64,000 nt of DNA from Setomelanomma holmii. Lineage: Eukaryota > Ascomycota > Dothideomycetes > Pleosporales > Phaeosphaeriaceae. The position numbers were made by a program, and so were the translations under genes. The notes under the pieces are model-generated. The model saw only the letters and a list, made by a program, of their open reading frames with translations. It searched no databases and was not told where the DNA came from. Below, piece by piece: positions 22,384 through 33,149 of the stretch; within the stretch, counting starts at the first letter, position 1; the number at the start of each line of letters is the position of its first letter. Location of the stretch: contig ML978237.1 of assembly GCA_010015745.1 (NCBI GenBank), positions 62,001-126,000 on the forward strand, written 5' to 3'.

Positions 22384-23640
22384 TCACTTCCTCAGCCAAT
22401 CCCACATCTGTCCCCTGTATCGCTGCAACGAATGATGATCCGGCTCAGGCCAACTCTTAAAGTCCACTCCGCTTCCACCGACCCGTTGTGCAGTCAGTTT
22501 GGAGGCGTCATATCCTGTATTCTGATCCAGACCACCATGATACCACAGAATTTTGTTGGCACGAATGTCCTCTAGGTCGAATCCCCATGGGTTACTGGCT
22601 AGTCTTAAGTCATTGACATAGCCCTTCTGGCGCTGCAAGTTCGTTTCCTGATTGATGGCCCAATTCTCCCTATTCTTCGCCTCGGAGCTTTTGGGGTCGT
22701 ATATGAAGCCGTGCCAGTTTCGATACTTGATCCACTGACGGAAAAGTGTGGGGAAGTTCTTGATGAAGAAGTCATCCACTTTCCAGCGGAAAGAAATCAT
22801 GTTGTCTCCGTAGTCCGGCAGGGGCATGCCGCACATGATCCCAATTTTCCGCAACCTGGTCTTGGGGAAATAGTGCGCAGCTGCCAGGGCGTAAGGACCG
22901 CCGCCACTGACGCCGTAAACGTTGAAATAATTGACGTCGAGGAAATTGAGGAGGTGCTCAACATCCTGCATATGGCTCATCATGCCACTGCCCTGGCGCA
23001 ATATCGAGCGGCCATAGCCAGGACGATCGATGCCAATGACACGGATACTCCATGATTCCGCGTACTTGTGCAAGCCATGATTGATTTGAAGGCGGCAGCC
23101 GGGCGTTCCGTGAAAGTATACCCAGACAGGACCTGTTTCCTTCCTGCGTCCGCCTCGAGCGTAGCATATGTCGCCGCCCCATGGAAGCCGCAATGCTTGC
23201 GAATCTCCAGGTCAGAGAATGTCGGGATGAACTTGATGAAGCAGAGACTTTGACGCCTTTTGTCCAACACCTTGCTTCGCGTGGCCGTGCTTATCGTCCT
23301 TAATGGCCAGCTTTACCGCAGAGGTGCTCTTGCGTGGCGTCGAAGTTCTCGTGACAGCAGCCGATGCCGCCAGTGAGGGTGCTGGGTTTACCGTTTGTAC
23401 TGGTGGCCATCTCTTCGTCGGAAGCTTTCCTTTCGACGAAGCAAGCTCGACTTGTCCCCTTGCCAATGCATCTTGCCTCTTCGCCCTCGTTGGGCTAGTG
23501 GTTGAGAAACGTTTCGTACACTGAGCTTTCTTGAATCGCGTCAGATATGCGTTGTATGCAATGCCTTGACAAATAAAGCTCGTGATGCAAAAGGCATGAC
23601 TTGGTCGAAGCGCGTAGCTAATAGCCGGTGTTCGTGACAT
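22384..23640 (-). CDS. Alpha/beta hydrolase with mitochondrial-type leader
   Basis: Exons 23640-23271 and 23204-22384 (66-nt intron, CTCTGACC branch) give 396 residues. The first 55 residues are basic and Ser/Thr-rich, ending in KRFSTTSPTRAKR, which resembles fungal mitochondrial presequences. A Lys/Ser/Pro-rich linker follows to about 120. The hydrolase domain begins near 128 with the oxyanion HGTPG (about 156-160), IGIDRPGYG (about 181-188) and the nucleophile elbow GVSGGG with Ser223. GGLDQNTG supplies the likely acid Asp350, and PDHHS the catalytic His380/381. The fold and triad mark an esterase or epoxide-hydrolase-like enzyme; the substrate is unknown and mitochondrial location is inferred. 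A broken relative lies just upstream at 23929-24700. Confidence 0.85.
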
Positions 23641-25361
23641 AATTTGTAGCGCTAGGACAGTTTGCGTGGGTTTGCATCAGACATCTGTCATCGTTCGATA
23701 GCGCGTTCAGATGTTGCTTGCTGCCAAGCTTTGATACATCTGGCGACAAATCCGCGCATGCAAAGGGATTTGTGGAGGCATGGTTTTCAACAGAATTGTC
23801 GTTGTCTGCCGCCTTTACGTAGGTTCAGCAAGGGATCGTGGCACAGCAGGTCGGAAGCAATCTTCTCCGCTGGGCTAATCTCGCGCGGGTAGCGACCCGC
23901 GAACCTAGTTGTCTCGACCTGCTTCCCATCAATCTCTTGAGGCTCGCCACATCTGCTTCAATAGCCGCAAAACCTGCCAGACGGAATTATCTTGTAAACT
24001 GTCGCGGTCCTCCTCCGGAAACTCCTGCAGCACGCAGTTTTTCAACCTACTGCGCATGGATCCGATGGCCGATAAAGGAGTATTCCCGTCTCTTGCTCCT
24101 GCGAAGATTGACGACTTTTTGGCGTTCACTTCTCCCAGTTCGAAATCCCAGTGTAGTTCACCCGCATTCCAATCTCAAACGAACGCTCCTGGTTTCTTCT
24201 CCTCACGGAGGTTGAATACTCAGAGTAGTACGGCATTCTGCGCAATGTTACCCTCGATATGGCGTCGAGGTCCTTCCTAAGTTTGTTGGATTTCTCAATC
24301 TGTCGGCGATGGTAAAACTTATCTCTAAGTTGAGGTGACAGGGTGATACATATCTCAAAAAGCTTCCTCGTGAGTTTTGTTCCCGTTCAACAAAAGTCAG
24401 ATGGAGCGTAAGGAGCCAACAACACAGTCCCAAGAACTTCTTCTCTAGAGAGATGGGTCAAAGACAGAGCGTAAGGACCTGCGCCACTAGTTCCCCAAAC
24501 TTTGTGTTTGCGATGGCCGAGATAGTCGGTCAAGGTCTGTGCATCATGCGCGTGATCGAGTACGGTGTAATTCTGTCTCGAGCTAAACAGACCATAGCTG
24601 GTCTCTCTGGAAAAATGAGCGTGATATCGTTTTTTCGCGTCCAGGAATCGAGAGTGGAAGAACTCAACTGTGACTGTAAGTGAGGATCAGTCAATAACTG
24701 TTTTGCATATATTCCGAGCGAAGAACAGTAGCTGCCATCAAGCCCCATCACAGACGCCCTCTCCAGGAACTTCATGGCTGGTATGAAAACACAATGCTGA
24801 CAACGAAAAGAAGACAGACACAGGAGATGAGGGTTAAAACGGTGGAAATGAAGAATGGCAAATGCAGCACAGCAGAAGACGATATCCATGCCGAGAGAGA
24901 AGGTGGGAACGCATGCGCGACGAAGGGAGGAGCCACAAGCGCGCCAAGCCCACCAATCAAGAACATGCAACTCCACAGAGCTCGCGTGGGACTTCTCCTT
25001 CAATAGCCACTTGAGGTTTCGTAGATACGTGATGTAACATTTTGAGGCGAAGTCATAAAACCCTGTACCCTTGCTATTGATCTTGCACAGCAGTCTCGAC
25101 ATTAAACTCACATGCAGCTAGGGTTTTTTTCCCCTGAGATTCAGGGCAACCCACGTACGCCAGTGTACAGCAACAAGCGCAGACGCGAAGGTGTCGCGCT
25201 CAGCGTTCAACACAGTATTGAAGAATGTCATGTCATTCGTGTATTGATGGATATCAGATCCTACCAAGGCCGCCCAAAGAAGCCCTGAACACCGCAAACG
25301 CCTCGCCGGGAGAGCGTCCTGCTCCTCAGGATAGCTCATGTGATCGTGAAGAAAAGGCCGC
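23641..25361. other. Intergenic region, about 1.7 kb, with a hydrolase pseudogene
   Basis: Most of the interpretable content is the broken hydrolase at 23929-24700. Upstream of it on the minus strand (24772-24966) a hydrophobic frame (ISTVLTLISCVCLLFVV) could be a remnant of a membrane segment, and 25118-25339 is an unassigned 73-codon frame. Confidence 0.5.
23929..24700 (-). pseudogene. Broken alpha/beta hydrolase
   Basis: Reading the minus strand, family blocks appear in order but in different frames. LDSWTRKNDITLIFPERP (about 24650-24605) is followed, after a one-base shift, by SYGLFSSRQ and a GTSGAGPYALSL nucleophile elbow (about 24606-24450). The frame is then closed by a TGA at about 24394. 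Next come LRDKFYHRRQIEKSNKLRKD and MRVNY, then another one-base shift into FELGEVNAKK, FAGARDGNTPLSAIGSMRSRL and QEFPEED (about 24140-24020). The motif order matches the intact hydrolase at 22384-23640, but the sequences differ enough that this is a separate family member. At least two frameshifts and one stop make it a pseudogene. Confidence 0.72.
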
Positions 25362-26073
25362 TTAGAATTGATCCAAAGTCATGCTCATGGAAACGTCGGT
25401 GTGCTCGACCATCTTCATGAACTCCTCGAAGCTGATCTTGCCGTCGCGATCTTGGTCCGCCTCCATGATGGTCTTGTCGACAATCTACATCTCATTAGCA
25501 CTAGCACACTATCAGGCTTCAACTCTCGGGGTAGAACACACCTGTTGCAGTTGTTGGTCCTTCAAGTTGCTGCCAACCATCATCTTCAGCACGATGAAAA
25601 GCTCGCCGTTGCTGATGTACCCATCGCGATCAATGTCGTACACGCGGAAGGCAAACCGTAACTTCTCCTCCTTGTTGCCCTTGCTGCTGAATGCCGAGAG
25701 GCCGGAGACGAATTCTTGGAAGTCGACGTCACCGCCGCCATCTTCGTCGAAGATTGCAATCATTCGTGTTGCGAGGGGGTTCGAGGAGATCTGGGGCAGG
25801 GCTAGGAACTCGTCGCGCTCGATGGTACCAGAGTTGTCCTGCGTCTTTGGTCAGCACTACGCTCTCAAGTAGCGTAAGAATACTGCTGCGCACCTTGTCC
25901 AGCTTCATAAATCGCTTCCTCAGCCTGTCCACCTCCTCACGGTCGACTGCACAGCATCAGCATGACTTTCTCAGCCCCACAGGCGCTCACACGAGCTCCG
26001 TTCCGCGCCTCTTGTACGCACAATTCGAGCCCGAGGCTATGTTGTCCAGGATCGCCGACGGTTGGTTCCCCAT
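25362..26073 (-). CDS. CNB1: Calcineurin regulatory subunit B
   Basis: Exons 26073-26022, 25946-25894, 25838-25542 and 25484-25362 give 174 residues, the usual length for this protein. The N-terminus MGNQPSAILDNI fits the N-myristoylation signal. Four EF-hands follow: loop 1 DKDNSGTIERDE (about 34-45), loop 2 DEDGGGDVDFQE, loop 3 DIDRDGYISNGE and loop 4 DQDRDGKISFEE. The C-terminus is HTDVSMSMTLDQF. Calcineurin B binds Ca2+ and the catalytic A subunit to form the Ca2+/calmodulin-dependent phosphatase, which controls ion stress, cell wall and virulence programmes in fungi. The introns are 56-75 nt. It shares a 235-bp divergent promoter with the DUF1770 gene. Confidence 0.97.
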
Positions 26074-26308
26074 CTTGGCAGGTTGTGTATGGTAAGAGTC
26101 GGCGTGGTGGCGAGTAATGCTGGGGCGTTGGTGGCAGCTGTCGTGGGGTTGTCGCCGTGCGTCAACTTCGAGATGCGGGCCGCTAACAGGGTCCATCCCG
26201 CTAACACCTCATGGCAGGCACGTCAATGCCAAGACCGAACATTCACTTCCGAGGTGCAACCACCATTGTTCTCGCTACAAGCTTCACGACACCAAGGAAT
26301 CCAGGAAC
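26074..26308. promoter_or_regulatory. Short divergent promoter between CNB1 and the DUF1770 gene
   Basis: Only 235 bp separate the two start codons (26073 and 26309), so the genes must share promoter sequence. No clear TATA box or recognised site was found. Confidence 0.6.
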
Positions 26309-26981
26309 ATGGCCGACAGCATACCAGCCGAGATAGCATCGACGTTGCAGGGCGCGTCTATCAAGCGCCACCCATCGCCGCGACACGATCTGAACCCATC
26401 GACAGCCGCATCGGAGAAGCAGCCAGTTACACTCGACTCGTACCCCGACCCAGACGCCGATTCGAACGTTGCAGAAGATGAAATTCCAATCGGCGTACTC
26501 AATCCCGTGCCGCGACGGCAAAACATGCCTCCGCTACCCGACCTGCGGTTCGAACAGAGCTACCTCAAGAGCATAGAACAAGCCGAGTCATGGAAGGACG
26601 TGCTATGGATTACGCTGAAAGATCAGGTACGCTCACACTTGAAGACATAAGATTGGTGTATACTGACTAGTCAGGTCATATTCTGCTTCGCCCAAGGTGT
26701 ACTATGGACCCTCATCCTCAGCGGCTGGCGACACTGGAACAGGTCAGCCAAGTTCAGTGGTCAGAGTTTCGGCGCGAGGATGCGGAGATGGTGGTGGAAT
26801 GTGAATGACTGGAAGGTTCCTGCCGGCAAGACAATGAGGGATACGAAGCTTGCAAAGAATGTATCGGAGGTGAGTGCTGGCTTCTTGAAACTCGGAAGCC
26901 TCGACTGGCTACTGGTTGCAGGCATACTAACAGGTTTTGCAGTACTACAAGGGAGAGTTTTCGAGCGCAGCTCAAGATTGA
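26309..26981 (+). CDS. DUF1770/Atg43-like outer-membrane-type protein
   Basis: Exons 26309-26626, 26675-26869 and 26943-26981 give 183 residues. The start is ATG 26309 (MADSIPAEIAS). The order of motifs is that of the fungal DUF1770 family: an N-terminal disordered part with IKRHPSPRHDLNPSTA and LDSYPDPDADS, then PPLPDLRFEQSYLKSIEQAESW, then a single hydrophobic helix VIFCFAQGVLWTLILSGW (about 107-124) and a basic tail. This family includes fission yeast Atg43, a mitophagy receptor of the mitochondrial outer membrane that also shares features with Mim1. Whether this copy acts in mitophagy or in outer-membrane insertion is inference. The last exon is only 13 codons including the stop. Confidence 0.85.
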
Positions 26982-27142
26982 GTTTACGTCTATATGCATT
27001 GCATCTTCCCGCGTCACATCATGAATCATAAAAGATCTACGTTCTTCACAATGAACCATTCTATTCGCTGAACCACACAATCTACACGCCACGAAAGCCA
27101 ACCATCAACCTTCCATTCCATCGAAACATTCCCACTACAACC

Positions 27143-27796
27143 TTACTGCCCCGGCCACGCACCCGGCGCACCCCCGCCCTCAGCAAGTTCCATCTCATCC
27201 GCCACCATGCCCTCACCCCTCCCCTCCCACCACACCGCCGCCCCAACATACCCCACATGCGCCGCGACCGCAACCCACGTCAACACCATGCCCATCAAAT
27301 TGAACTCCATCAGCGTGGCACTCTTGTACACAGCACCAACGTAATGCATCGCCTGCGCTACCATCATCGGCATCAATCCCGCCGCCAGCCCAACCGCAGC
27401 TGACACCCAAAGGAACCAAATCGCCCAGCGCTTCGGTGTAGCGTACCCGCGCCAGCGCGTGAGCCGGAATGTGATGAAGCCGAAAAGTAGCAGGATTGCG
27501 GCGCCGGCGGGAAGGCAGTACAGCGCGTTCCGCTGGAGAGTCTTGATATCGTGTATGAGCGTGAGTAGGTCTTGCGTCAGCCCGAGATTCTTGTCCTTTA
27601 GGAAGCGGGAGCAGATCCAGTCGTTGTGGAGTTGGCGGGTTTGGACGCATATTCCTAATGGGGAAGTTTAGAGATGGCGATGAGAAAGGAGAGGAATGGC
27701 CGAGTTACCAAAGTATCCAATTCGCACTTCTGTCCCTGCAGAGGGTGCGTACGACGCGAGATAAAGGCCCTGCATGAGCATCTTTTGCTTGTTCAT
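27143..27796 (-). CDS. Fig1-like multi-helix membrane protein, 5' end uncertain
   Basis: Exons 27796-27709 and 27654-27143 encode 199 residues from ATG 27796. The hallmark is VRIGYFGICV (about 23-32), as in the Fig1/Ca2+-regulator family, which acts in low-affinity Ca2+ influx and cell fusion during mating. Helices follow at about 73-92 (ALYCLPAGAAILLLFGFITF), 106-128 (WFLWVSAAVGLAAGLMPMMVA) and 146-170 (LMGMVLTWVAVAAHVGYVGAAV). Fig1 proteins normally have an N-terminal helix and a GC motif before this point. Here TAG|GA TGC precedes the ATG, so an upstream exon ending in phase 1 is likely, but I could not locate it. The C-terminus is acidic and glycine-rich. Confidence 0.7.
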
Positions 27797-28612
27797 GCAT
27801 CCTACGGATACGGCGGCTGGTGGGTGTCAGTGGGTGTGTGGGCGGTACAAGGGGAGGGAACGGGGGACGGACTGTATAAAGCCCAAGAGAGGATTGGGAG
27901 CCAGGTTATCCATGCGCCATTGATGAAGAGGCGTTTTCCTCGGTCGGCTGTGGGTTGTCAGTTTGGGCCTTCAAAAGGAGGTAGGAAAGGAAGTACTCCA
28001 CTCTGCAGCGGTCATATCTGGTGTTGGAAATGTTCAAGGATTCCACTACGGCCGTCGGAGTATGTGGGAATGGTGAGTCGCTCAAGCCTGCTTGAACAAT
28101 GACACTTAAATATTGATAACGGGGAAAGCGGGAGTTGGACGACGCCCAGTTGATCAAGATCCTGCTTGAACTTTTCGGCCGTGGGAGTTGATAACAGGGT
28201 GAGTATCATGAAGGTAGCTTAAAACATTGTCGCTGTTGAAGAGCCGAGCTTGACTGTTGCCTTGAAGCACTGGAGTGAAGCAGGCTCAAATTCGGAGTGT
28301 GCGTATTCGAGGCCGCAATACAATAAGAGTTCTGGTGCAGGAACCTCCCCTTCACCTACTCCTGATTGTCCGGTGAGCATTGAGCACTTCAATACGCTGC
28401 GGTCACATAATACGACTGTCTGGACAATATCACATAAGGAAACAGTATGAACATGCGTCAAAGGTGTTGATGAATTGGTAAATCATTTCCATTCTCTATC
28501 TCCACAATCGAGGAACTATTTAGCGACAAGCCTATTCCTCTAGGCTGGCGACGACGCTAAAGCTATTTCCTCGTTGAAAGATGCATTAACGTTCAGTCTT
28601 GTTGGGAACTGG
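27797..28612. other. Intergenic region, about 800 bp
   Basis: It may hide the missing 5' exon of the Fig1-like gene. A minus frame at 27906-28157 lacks the expected helix, so I did not join it. The rest is probably 3' flank of the 28613-30451 gene. Confidence 0.4.
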
Positions 28613-30451
28613 TTAATCATACAGGTCCGCCCAATGCGTAGTCGCTTTGCTCGCCCGATCTGCCTGTCGCTCATGCACCTGCCGATCTCGCATCTGCGGC
28701 TCCGGGCTACCAGGCTCATCTCCATGTTCTGCCTCATCCCCAGGAAGCTCTCCATCCGCCTTCTCACACGGATCCTGGCCCAGGTCCCCATCATCGTAGC
28801 CAAAGTACATCGATCCGCGTTGTGGAATTGGCAGCTGCTGCTCAGTACGTCGGGGATTAGGTAGATTGGATGTAGGCATGATGATGCCATCTGCTTTGGC
28901 AACATCGTGAGGTAAAGGGCGAGGGCGCGGCAGTGGCCCCAGGGTGCGGCCACCGATTCGTGATTGAGGCCCCTGAGGGGTTACTGAGGCGTACGAGTCT
29001 GGTACTGGAGGAATTGAGGGTGGAGGAAGATCCTTCCATTTCGATGGCGGGTTCAATGACTTTCCAGACTGGTGGGCAGGATGCTGATCTGGAGGTTCGA
29101 AATGTGAGTCGTGTCGAATGTGTGATCGATAGGTCTTGACTGGATGCTTGGATGGGCTTGACTGCAGAGCATTGGAAGGGTGTGAAGGGATGCGCTCTGG
29201 TTGCTTGCCTTTGGCAATACGTAAAGGAGGAACGCGTGCTGAAACTTGAGACATGCTGTCTGATGGGTGTATTGTGGAGTCGGAGTCATCCTCGTACTGA
29301 GGTGATGGTCGACCAGAAGGCCTGGGCTCCTGTGATGACCCCGGGGTGTCTAGCCAGGCGTCCATTTTCAAGCCCAATGTTTTTGTACGAGATTGATGAT
29401 TGATGACACCCGAACGCGATGATGATCCAGCGTCTGAGCTGCTCGGTGGTCGTTCGCTAGGAGGGTACGGCGCAGAATGCCCGATGTTGTGGCTAGCCTT
29501 TGAGGCCAAGGCAGAATCGTATCGATGGGTTGATCCAGTTGTTTGTGGACGCAGTACCTCAGTGCTGCTGCGAACATTCGTTGGACGATTCGAGCTGTGT
29601 CGATGGCCTACATTAGGAGATGTTCCAGGTTGTGACTCAATCATGCTACCACGAAGGGTATCGCCATCGAGACAATACCGCCCATCGTAGAGTGATACAC
29701 ATTCAGTGCGCTGAGCGTTCCGCCAGTTCTTGTATAAATTCTTCAGCTTGATGCCGAGTTCTGCTGCCTCGTAAAACAATGTGTCACTGCCACGAGACGA
29801 CTTTAGCCAATACCGAAGGAGTCGGATACGCTTAGACTTCGGGCTTTCCAGATGAGCAACGCGAAGTTCAGCTGCATCGGTGCGTCGGCCAGTGGTTTTG
29901 TGGGTAGGGAAGCGGCCGACCATACCCGCAAAGAGAGCCAGCAAGACATCCTCGTCAGAACCGATTCGCGCCAGCAGACAGGCTGCACAGTCGTCTTTTT
30001 GGTGAGCCCATATATCACCACCTTTCAGTATTGGAATACGACCTGGTGGTGCGGACGACTCCGGTTTAAAGTCAGTGCGCCACATCTGAAAGACTGGCTC
30101 CAGCTGGCGAATCTTCATCTCTTCTGCGAAGGTCAGCATCTGTCCCATTAGCAAAGGGTAGATCAATCTTCCAACGCCTCGTTCAAACTCGTACATTACC
30201 CAGGACCAGATATCCTCAAGGAGGTTAGAGTCCAGTCCTTTGTGGATGTTGCAGAGCGTGCTCCAAGATGATAGGCTTGACTGACGGAGGTTGCGAGGCA
30301 GGTCCTTGATAGCTTCGTGTAATTCTTTGACATAGGCTTCATGGCGAAAGAGTTGTGAAGGAGGAAGACCGCGCAGGATACGAACCAGTTTCTTCATATC
30401 AGAGTTGTGCAGACGACTAGTGTCCATGGTCTTCAACTTTAGAAACGGCAT
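28613..30451 (-). CDS. Protein with folded N-terminus and disordered tail, unknown function
   Basis: A single exon of 612 residues, ATG 30451 (MPFLKLKTMDTSR). The N-terminal 250 residues look globular and helical: LVRILRGLPPSQLFRHEAYV, SSWSTLCNIHKGLDSNLLEDIW, LLMGQMLTFAEEMKIRQLEPVFQMW and DDCAACLLARIGSDEDVLLALFAG. From about 270 to the end it is Ser/Pro/Arg-rich and disordered (SERPPSSSDAGSSSRSG, GRPSPQYEDDSDS, LPRPRPLPHD). The C-terminus is acidic then basic (DDGDLGQD, MRDRQVHERQADRASK). I do not recognise the family. The CxxC pair in DDCAACLL is single and not a zinc site by itself. The uninterrupted 1.8-kb frame is strong evidence that the gene is real. Confidence 0.82.
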   Translation of the reverse strand: MPFLKLKTMDTSRLHNSDMKKLVRILRGLPPSQLFRHEAYVKELHEAIKDLPRNLRQSSLSSWSTLCNIHKGLDSNLLEDIWSWVMYEFERGVGRLIYPLLMGQMLTFAEEMKIRQLEPVFQMWRTDFKPESSAPPGRIPILKGGDIWAHQKDDCAACLLARIGSDEDVLLALFAGMVGRFPTHKTTGRRTDAAELRVAHLESPKSKRIRLLRYWLKSSRGSDTLFYEAAELGIKLKNLYKNWRNAQRTECVSLYDGRYCLDGDTLRGSMIESQPGTSPNVGHRHSSNRPTNVRSSTEVLRPQTTGSTHRYDSALASKASHNIGHSAPYPPSERPPSSSDAGSSSRSGVINHQSRTKTLGLKMDAWLDTPGSSQEPRPSGRPSPQYEDDSDSTIHPSDSMSQVSARVPPLRIAKGKQPERIPSHPSNALQSSPSKHPVKTYRSHIRHDSHFEPPDQHPAHQSGKSLNPPSKWKDLPPPSIPPVPDSYASVTPQGPQSRIGGRTLGPLPRPRPLPHDVAKADGIIMPTSNLPNPRRTEQQLPIPQRGSMYFGYDDGDLGQDPCEKADGELPGDEAEHGDEPGSPEPQMRDRQVHERQADRASKATTHWADLYD

Positions 30452-31196
30452 AGCGTTCGAACGATTAGGTGGATTGTGGAGAGGTGCAGGTTGTGCGAGG
30501 AGAGGACGGAAGGATCACAGCTTCGTCTCTGTCGGGCAGGATATGGGAGGCATAATGTAGATCCAGGACACGATGGTTGCGGACATTGTCGAGTAACCGT
30601 GAAATGGCGCAACGCACTGCAGGCACTGTGAATGAGCAGCGGCGAGAAGTCGAGCAAATTCGCGACATTGTGACTGGAAAGCGGCGAAGTGATATTGTAT
30701 ATCCGCGGAAGCTAAGTAGACGTGGAGACTGCTCCTATTCGCTTTATACGTGACCCCTTGATGTAAAGTCCATAGAGTGGATCAGACGTCAGTATCGCGA
30801 AACTTGGTAGGCACGCGTAGTGTCACGTCGTTGCTCGCGCCTTCCTATGATGTCGACCGTCGCGCCCGCCGCAAACATCAGTCATGAGTGCAGAACCAGA
30901 TGTTAGAACAGGTGCCAAGAAATTATCGTTGTGATTGAGTGTCGTGATCCTGACTACCCTTGAGACGCCGTTGCCCGCCTCGTACAGTGCATGAGTGAAA
31001 GATCCAGATTCGTAGTGATGCCGCAATCGGCTATAATGAAGTAATGCTTCCAGAAGAATCCGAGAATGTGAAGTGCGATAATGAAGCGATTGAGTCGGAC
31101 TCTTCCAAAGTTTATACAACAGAAGACTATACATTACCTATCCCAAATGCATGATGTTTACACAAATAACGAACGATGTGATTAGGACAAGAAATT
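30452..31196. other. Intergenic region, about 750 bp
   Basis: Promoter and 5' leader of the 30451 gene at the left, 3' flank of the hydroxylase gene at the right. Nothing else seen. Confidence 0.5.
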
Positions 31197-32551
31197 CTAA
31201 TGCGAGCTTTCCATGCCCAGCACATTTGCTCTCCGGCCGTGCAAATTCGCGTTGACCATGTTGGTCAAGTCTTTGAAATTGCCCGCAGGCAATGAGATGC
31301 TGGTCGCTTTCTTGCGCGAGATGCGAGGTGTCGAAGCGCCTTGCGGACGCATGTTTTCGTCCACAGTGACAACCACAGACTCTGCAGGTGCTGCCTTCGC
31401 CTCATTCTCCAGCTCTTGGTCAAGCTTATGTTGAGCCGTACGGCGAGCCCTCTCATACTTCTCCTCTACGTTTCCCTTGTACATGGTTCCGCCAAGGCGA
31501 TCCAGGTAGATGAAGAACGGCTGAGAAAAGTTGGTCTTGATGCCCCAGCTTTGGTGGTGGACGTCATGGTAAGCAGCATTGTTTGGGAATATCCAGTGGA
31601 TCGGGTCCCAGGGGAATGCATAGCCGCCATGGTCCAGCACAGTCTTGATGGTTGATCCAGTGAAGAACCACATCGATTGTCGCATGGTCATTCCGGTAAG
31701 CAGATACGATAATCCAGCGCCCAGTGTGTCGAGAGCGAACCCTTCGAGTGGGTGGTTGTACAAAGCACCATATGCGTAGGGCACGTAGAGGCGATGGTGG
31801 CGGGAGTGAAACGTCACTGGTACTGTTAGTTGATTTCGTCTAGGGATTGAACATTGTGGGTCTTACCATAAAGCCACTTATTCATGTGCATAGCGCGATG
31901 CAACATGTACTCCCATGCATCCATGATGAAGATGGCAGCCGTGAATTGGATCGCCGGAATGCCGTACCAGTACACGAAGCTTGCTAGACTCACTTCCCAC
32001 GACGCAAAAGCAGGTACCATGGTCGACTCGCCAGTAATTGAAATTGCCTGGAGTAGGCCAGGATACTGACCACCCGTTGCGACAGAGGCAAGCGTGGGCT
32101 GAGCGGGTGCGAGCTTCTTGGCCAAACCAGTGGGATCCAGCCCTACTGTAGACAAGACATAGGGGACAAGGCGTTGTGCCAAGCGAATCTTTTGCGCATA
32201 CCAGGCCACATCATAGTCAGCCTTGCCTGTGGAAGGCGCTTCATCGAAGAGAGACAAGCTGAACGAAGCTATGATCTGAATGATCTGTTGAAGGATAACG
32301 TCGCGAAACACTTCATACCGCGAGACGTGGTTGCGCTTCAACACTTCGGCTGGTGTGTGGAGTCGGTATTGTGGGAAGAGGTCGTAGACGTCAATGGCAT
32401 GGAACACTAGCGAGACAGCCCAGTAGCCGACCACGGGGAGCGCAGCTTGGATAAAGGCATCGGAAGCCCACGACGATAATGGTACGAGGGGCCTGAGTGT
32501 GTATTCGGGCAGCGGTGGGAGGTCGTATGATGTTGCGTTTGCGCCCGCCAT
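31197..32551 (-). CDS. Sur2-like sphingoid/fatty-acid hydroxylase
   Basis: Exons 32551-31867 and 31822-31197 (44-nt intron, CTAAC-AG acceptor) give 436 residues. The membrane-bound di-iron hydroxylase histidine boxes are all present: HRAMH (218-222), HSRHH (234-238) and HDVHH (314-318), with HGGYAFPWDPIHW just before the last. Hydrophobic spans occur at about 34-52, 188-214 and 258-284. Order and spacing match yeast Sur2, the ER sphinganine C4-hydroxylase that makes phytosphingosine. The N-terminal part (SSWASDAFIQAALPVVGYWAVSL, VFHAIDVYDLFPQYRLHTPAEVLKRN) is also characteristic of Sur2. It is longer than yeast Sur2 (349 residues) because of a hydrophilic C-terminal tail. A related fatty-acid hydroxylase role is the alternative. 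Confidence 0.88.
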
Positions 32552-33149
32552 GTTGCGGCGTGTCGAGTATGAAGCTTCGCAAAATCGCGATTTAAGTATG
32601 TTCTGCGTGGAGAAGAGGGATGGTAAGGTTGCAGTGGAGAGGCTGCAAGTATAGGTTGGGCGGTGCTGCGAACGGACGCAGGTAAGCAGTGGTAGACAAT
32701 GGCGGAGCAGGACCGGATGTCGCGGAGCAGGGAAATTAGGGAGAAAGAGCGATGTCGTCGAGGAGTACGGAAGGCGCAAATTGGCGACGAAGTGGTGATG
32801 TGGGCTCAGTAAGGAAAGGCTGAGGTGAGCAGAGCGAGGAGTGAATTGTCGTGTGAGGGTGGTGAGAGCTGGGCTCGTCTTTGGGATCCAGGAGACGCAA
32901 CTCTGCGCGTCATGTCGCCGCCCGGCAAGATTCGCCTCCCGAGCCAGCCAGGCCACGCCAACGACCAATCTGGACTAGCATAATTTAGCGTCCCGCGGGC
33001 CTTGCCCTTCCACTTCTCGACCCCACTACAGATTTTCCAGCCGCCAGCGCTTCGCTTCTGCCGCCCAGTATATCTGCACCGAGTCCACTCTCCAGTCTAC
33101 TGCACCTTCCACTCATTACGCAGAACAAAAGCACAACTTAACCGCCACC
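32552..33149. promoter_or_regulatory. Divergent promoter between the Sur2-like gene and TCTP
   Basis: A 598-bp region between two divergent start codons. The TCTP side is C/T-rich from about 33001 to 33110, the style of strongly expressed fungal genes. No site could be assigned with confidence. Confidence 0.5.

Noticed and set aside
27906..28157. Missing first exon of the Fig1-like gene
   Set aside because: The frame has no N-terminal helix and no fitting phase-1 donor, so it was not joined.
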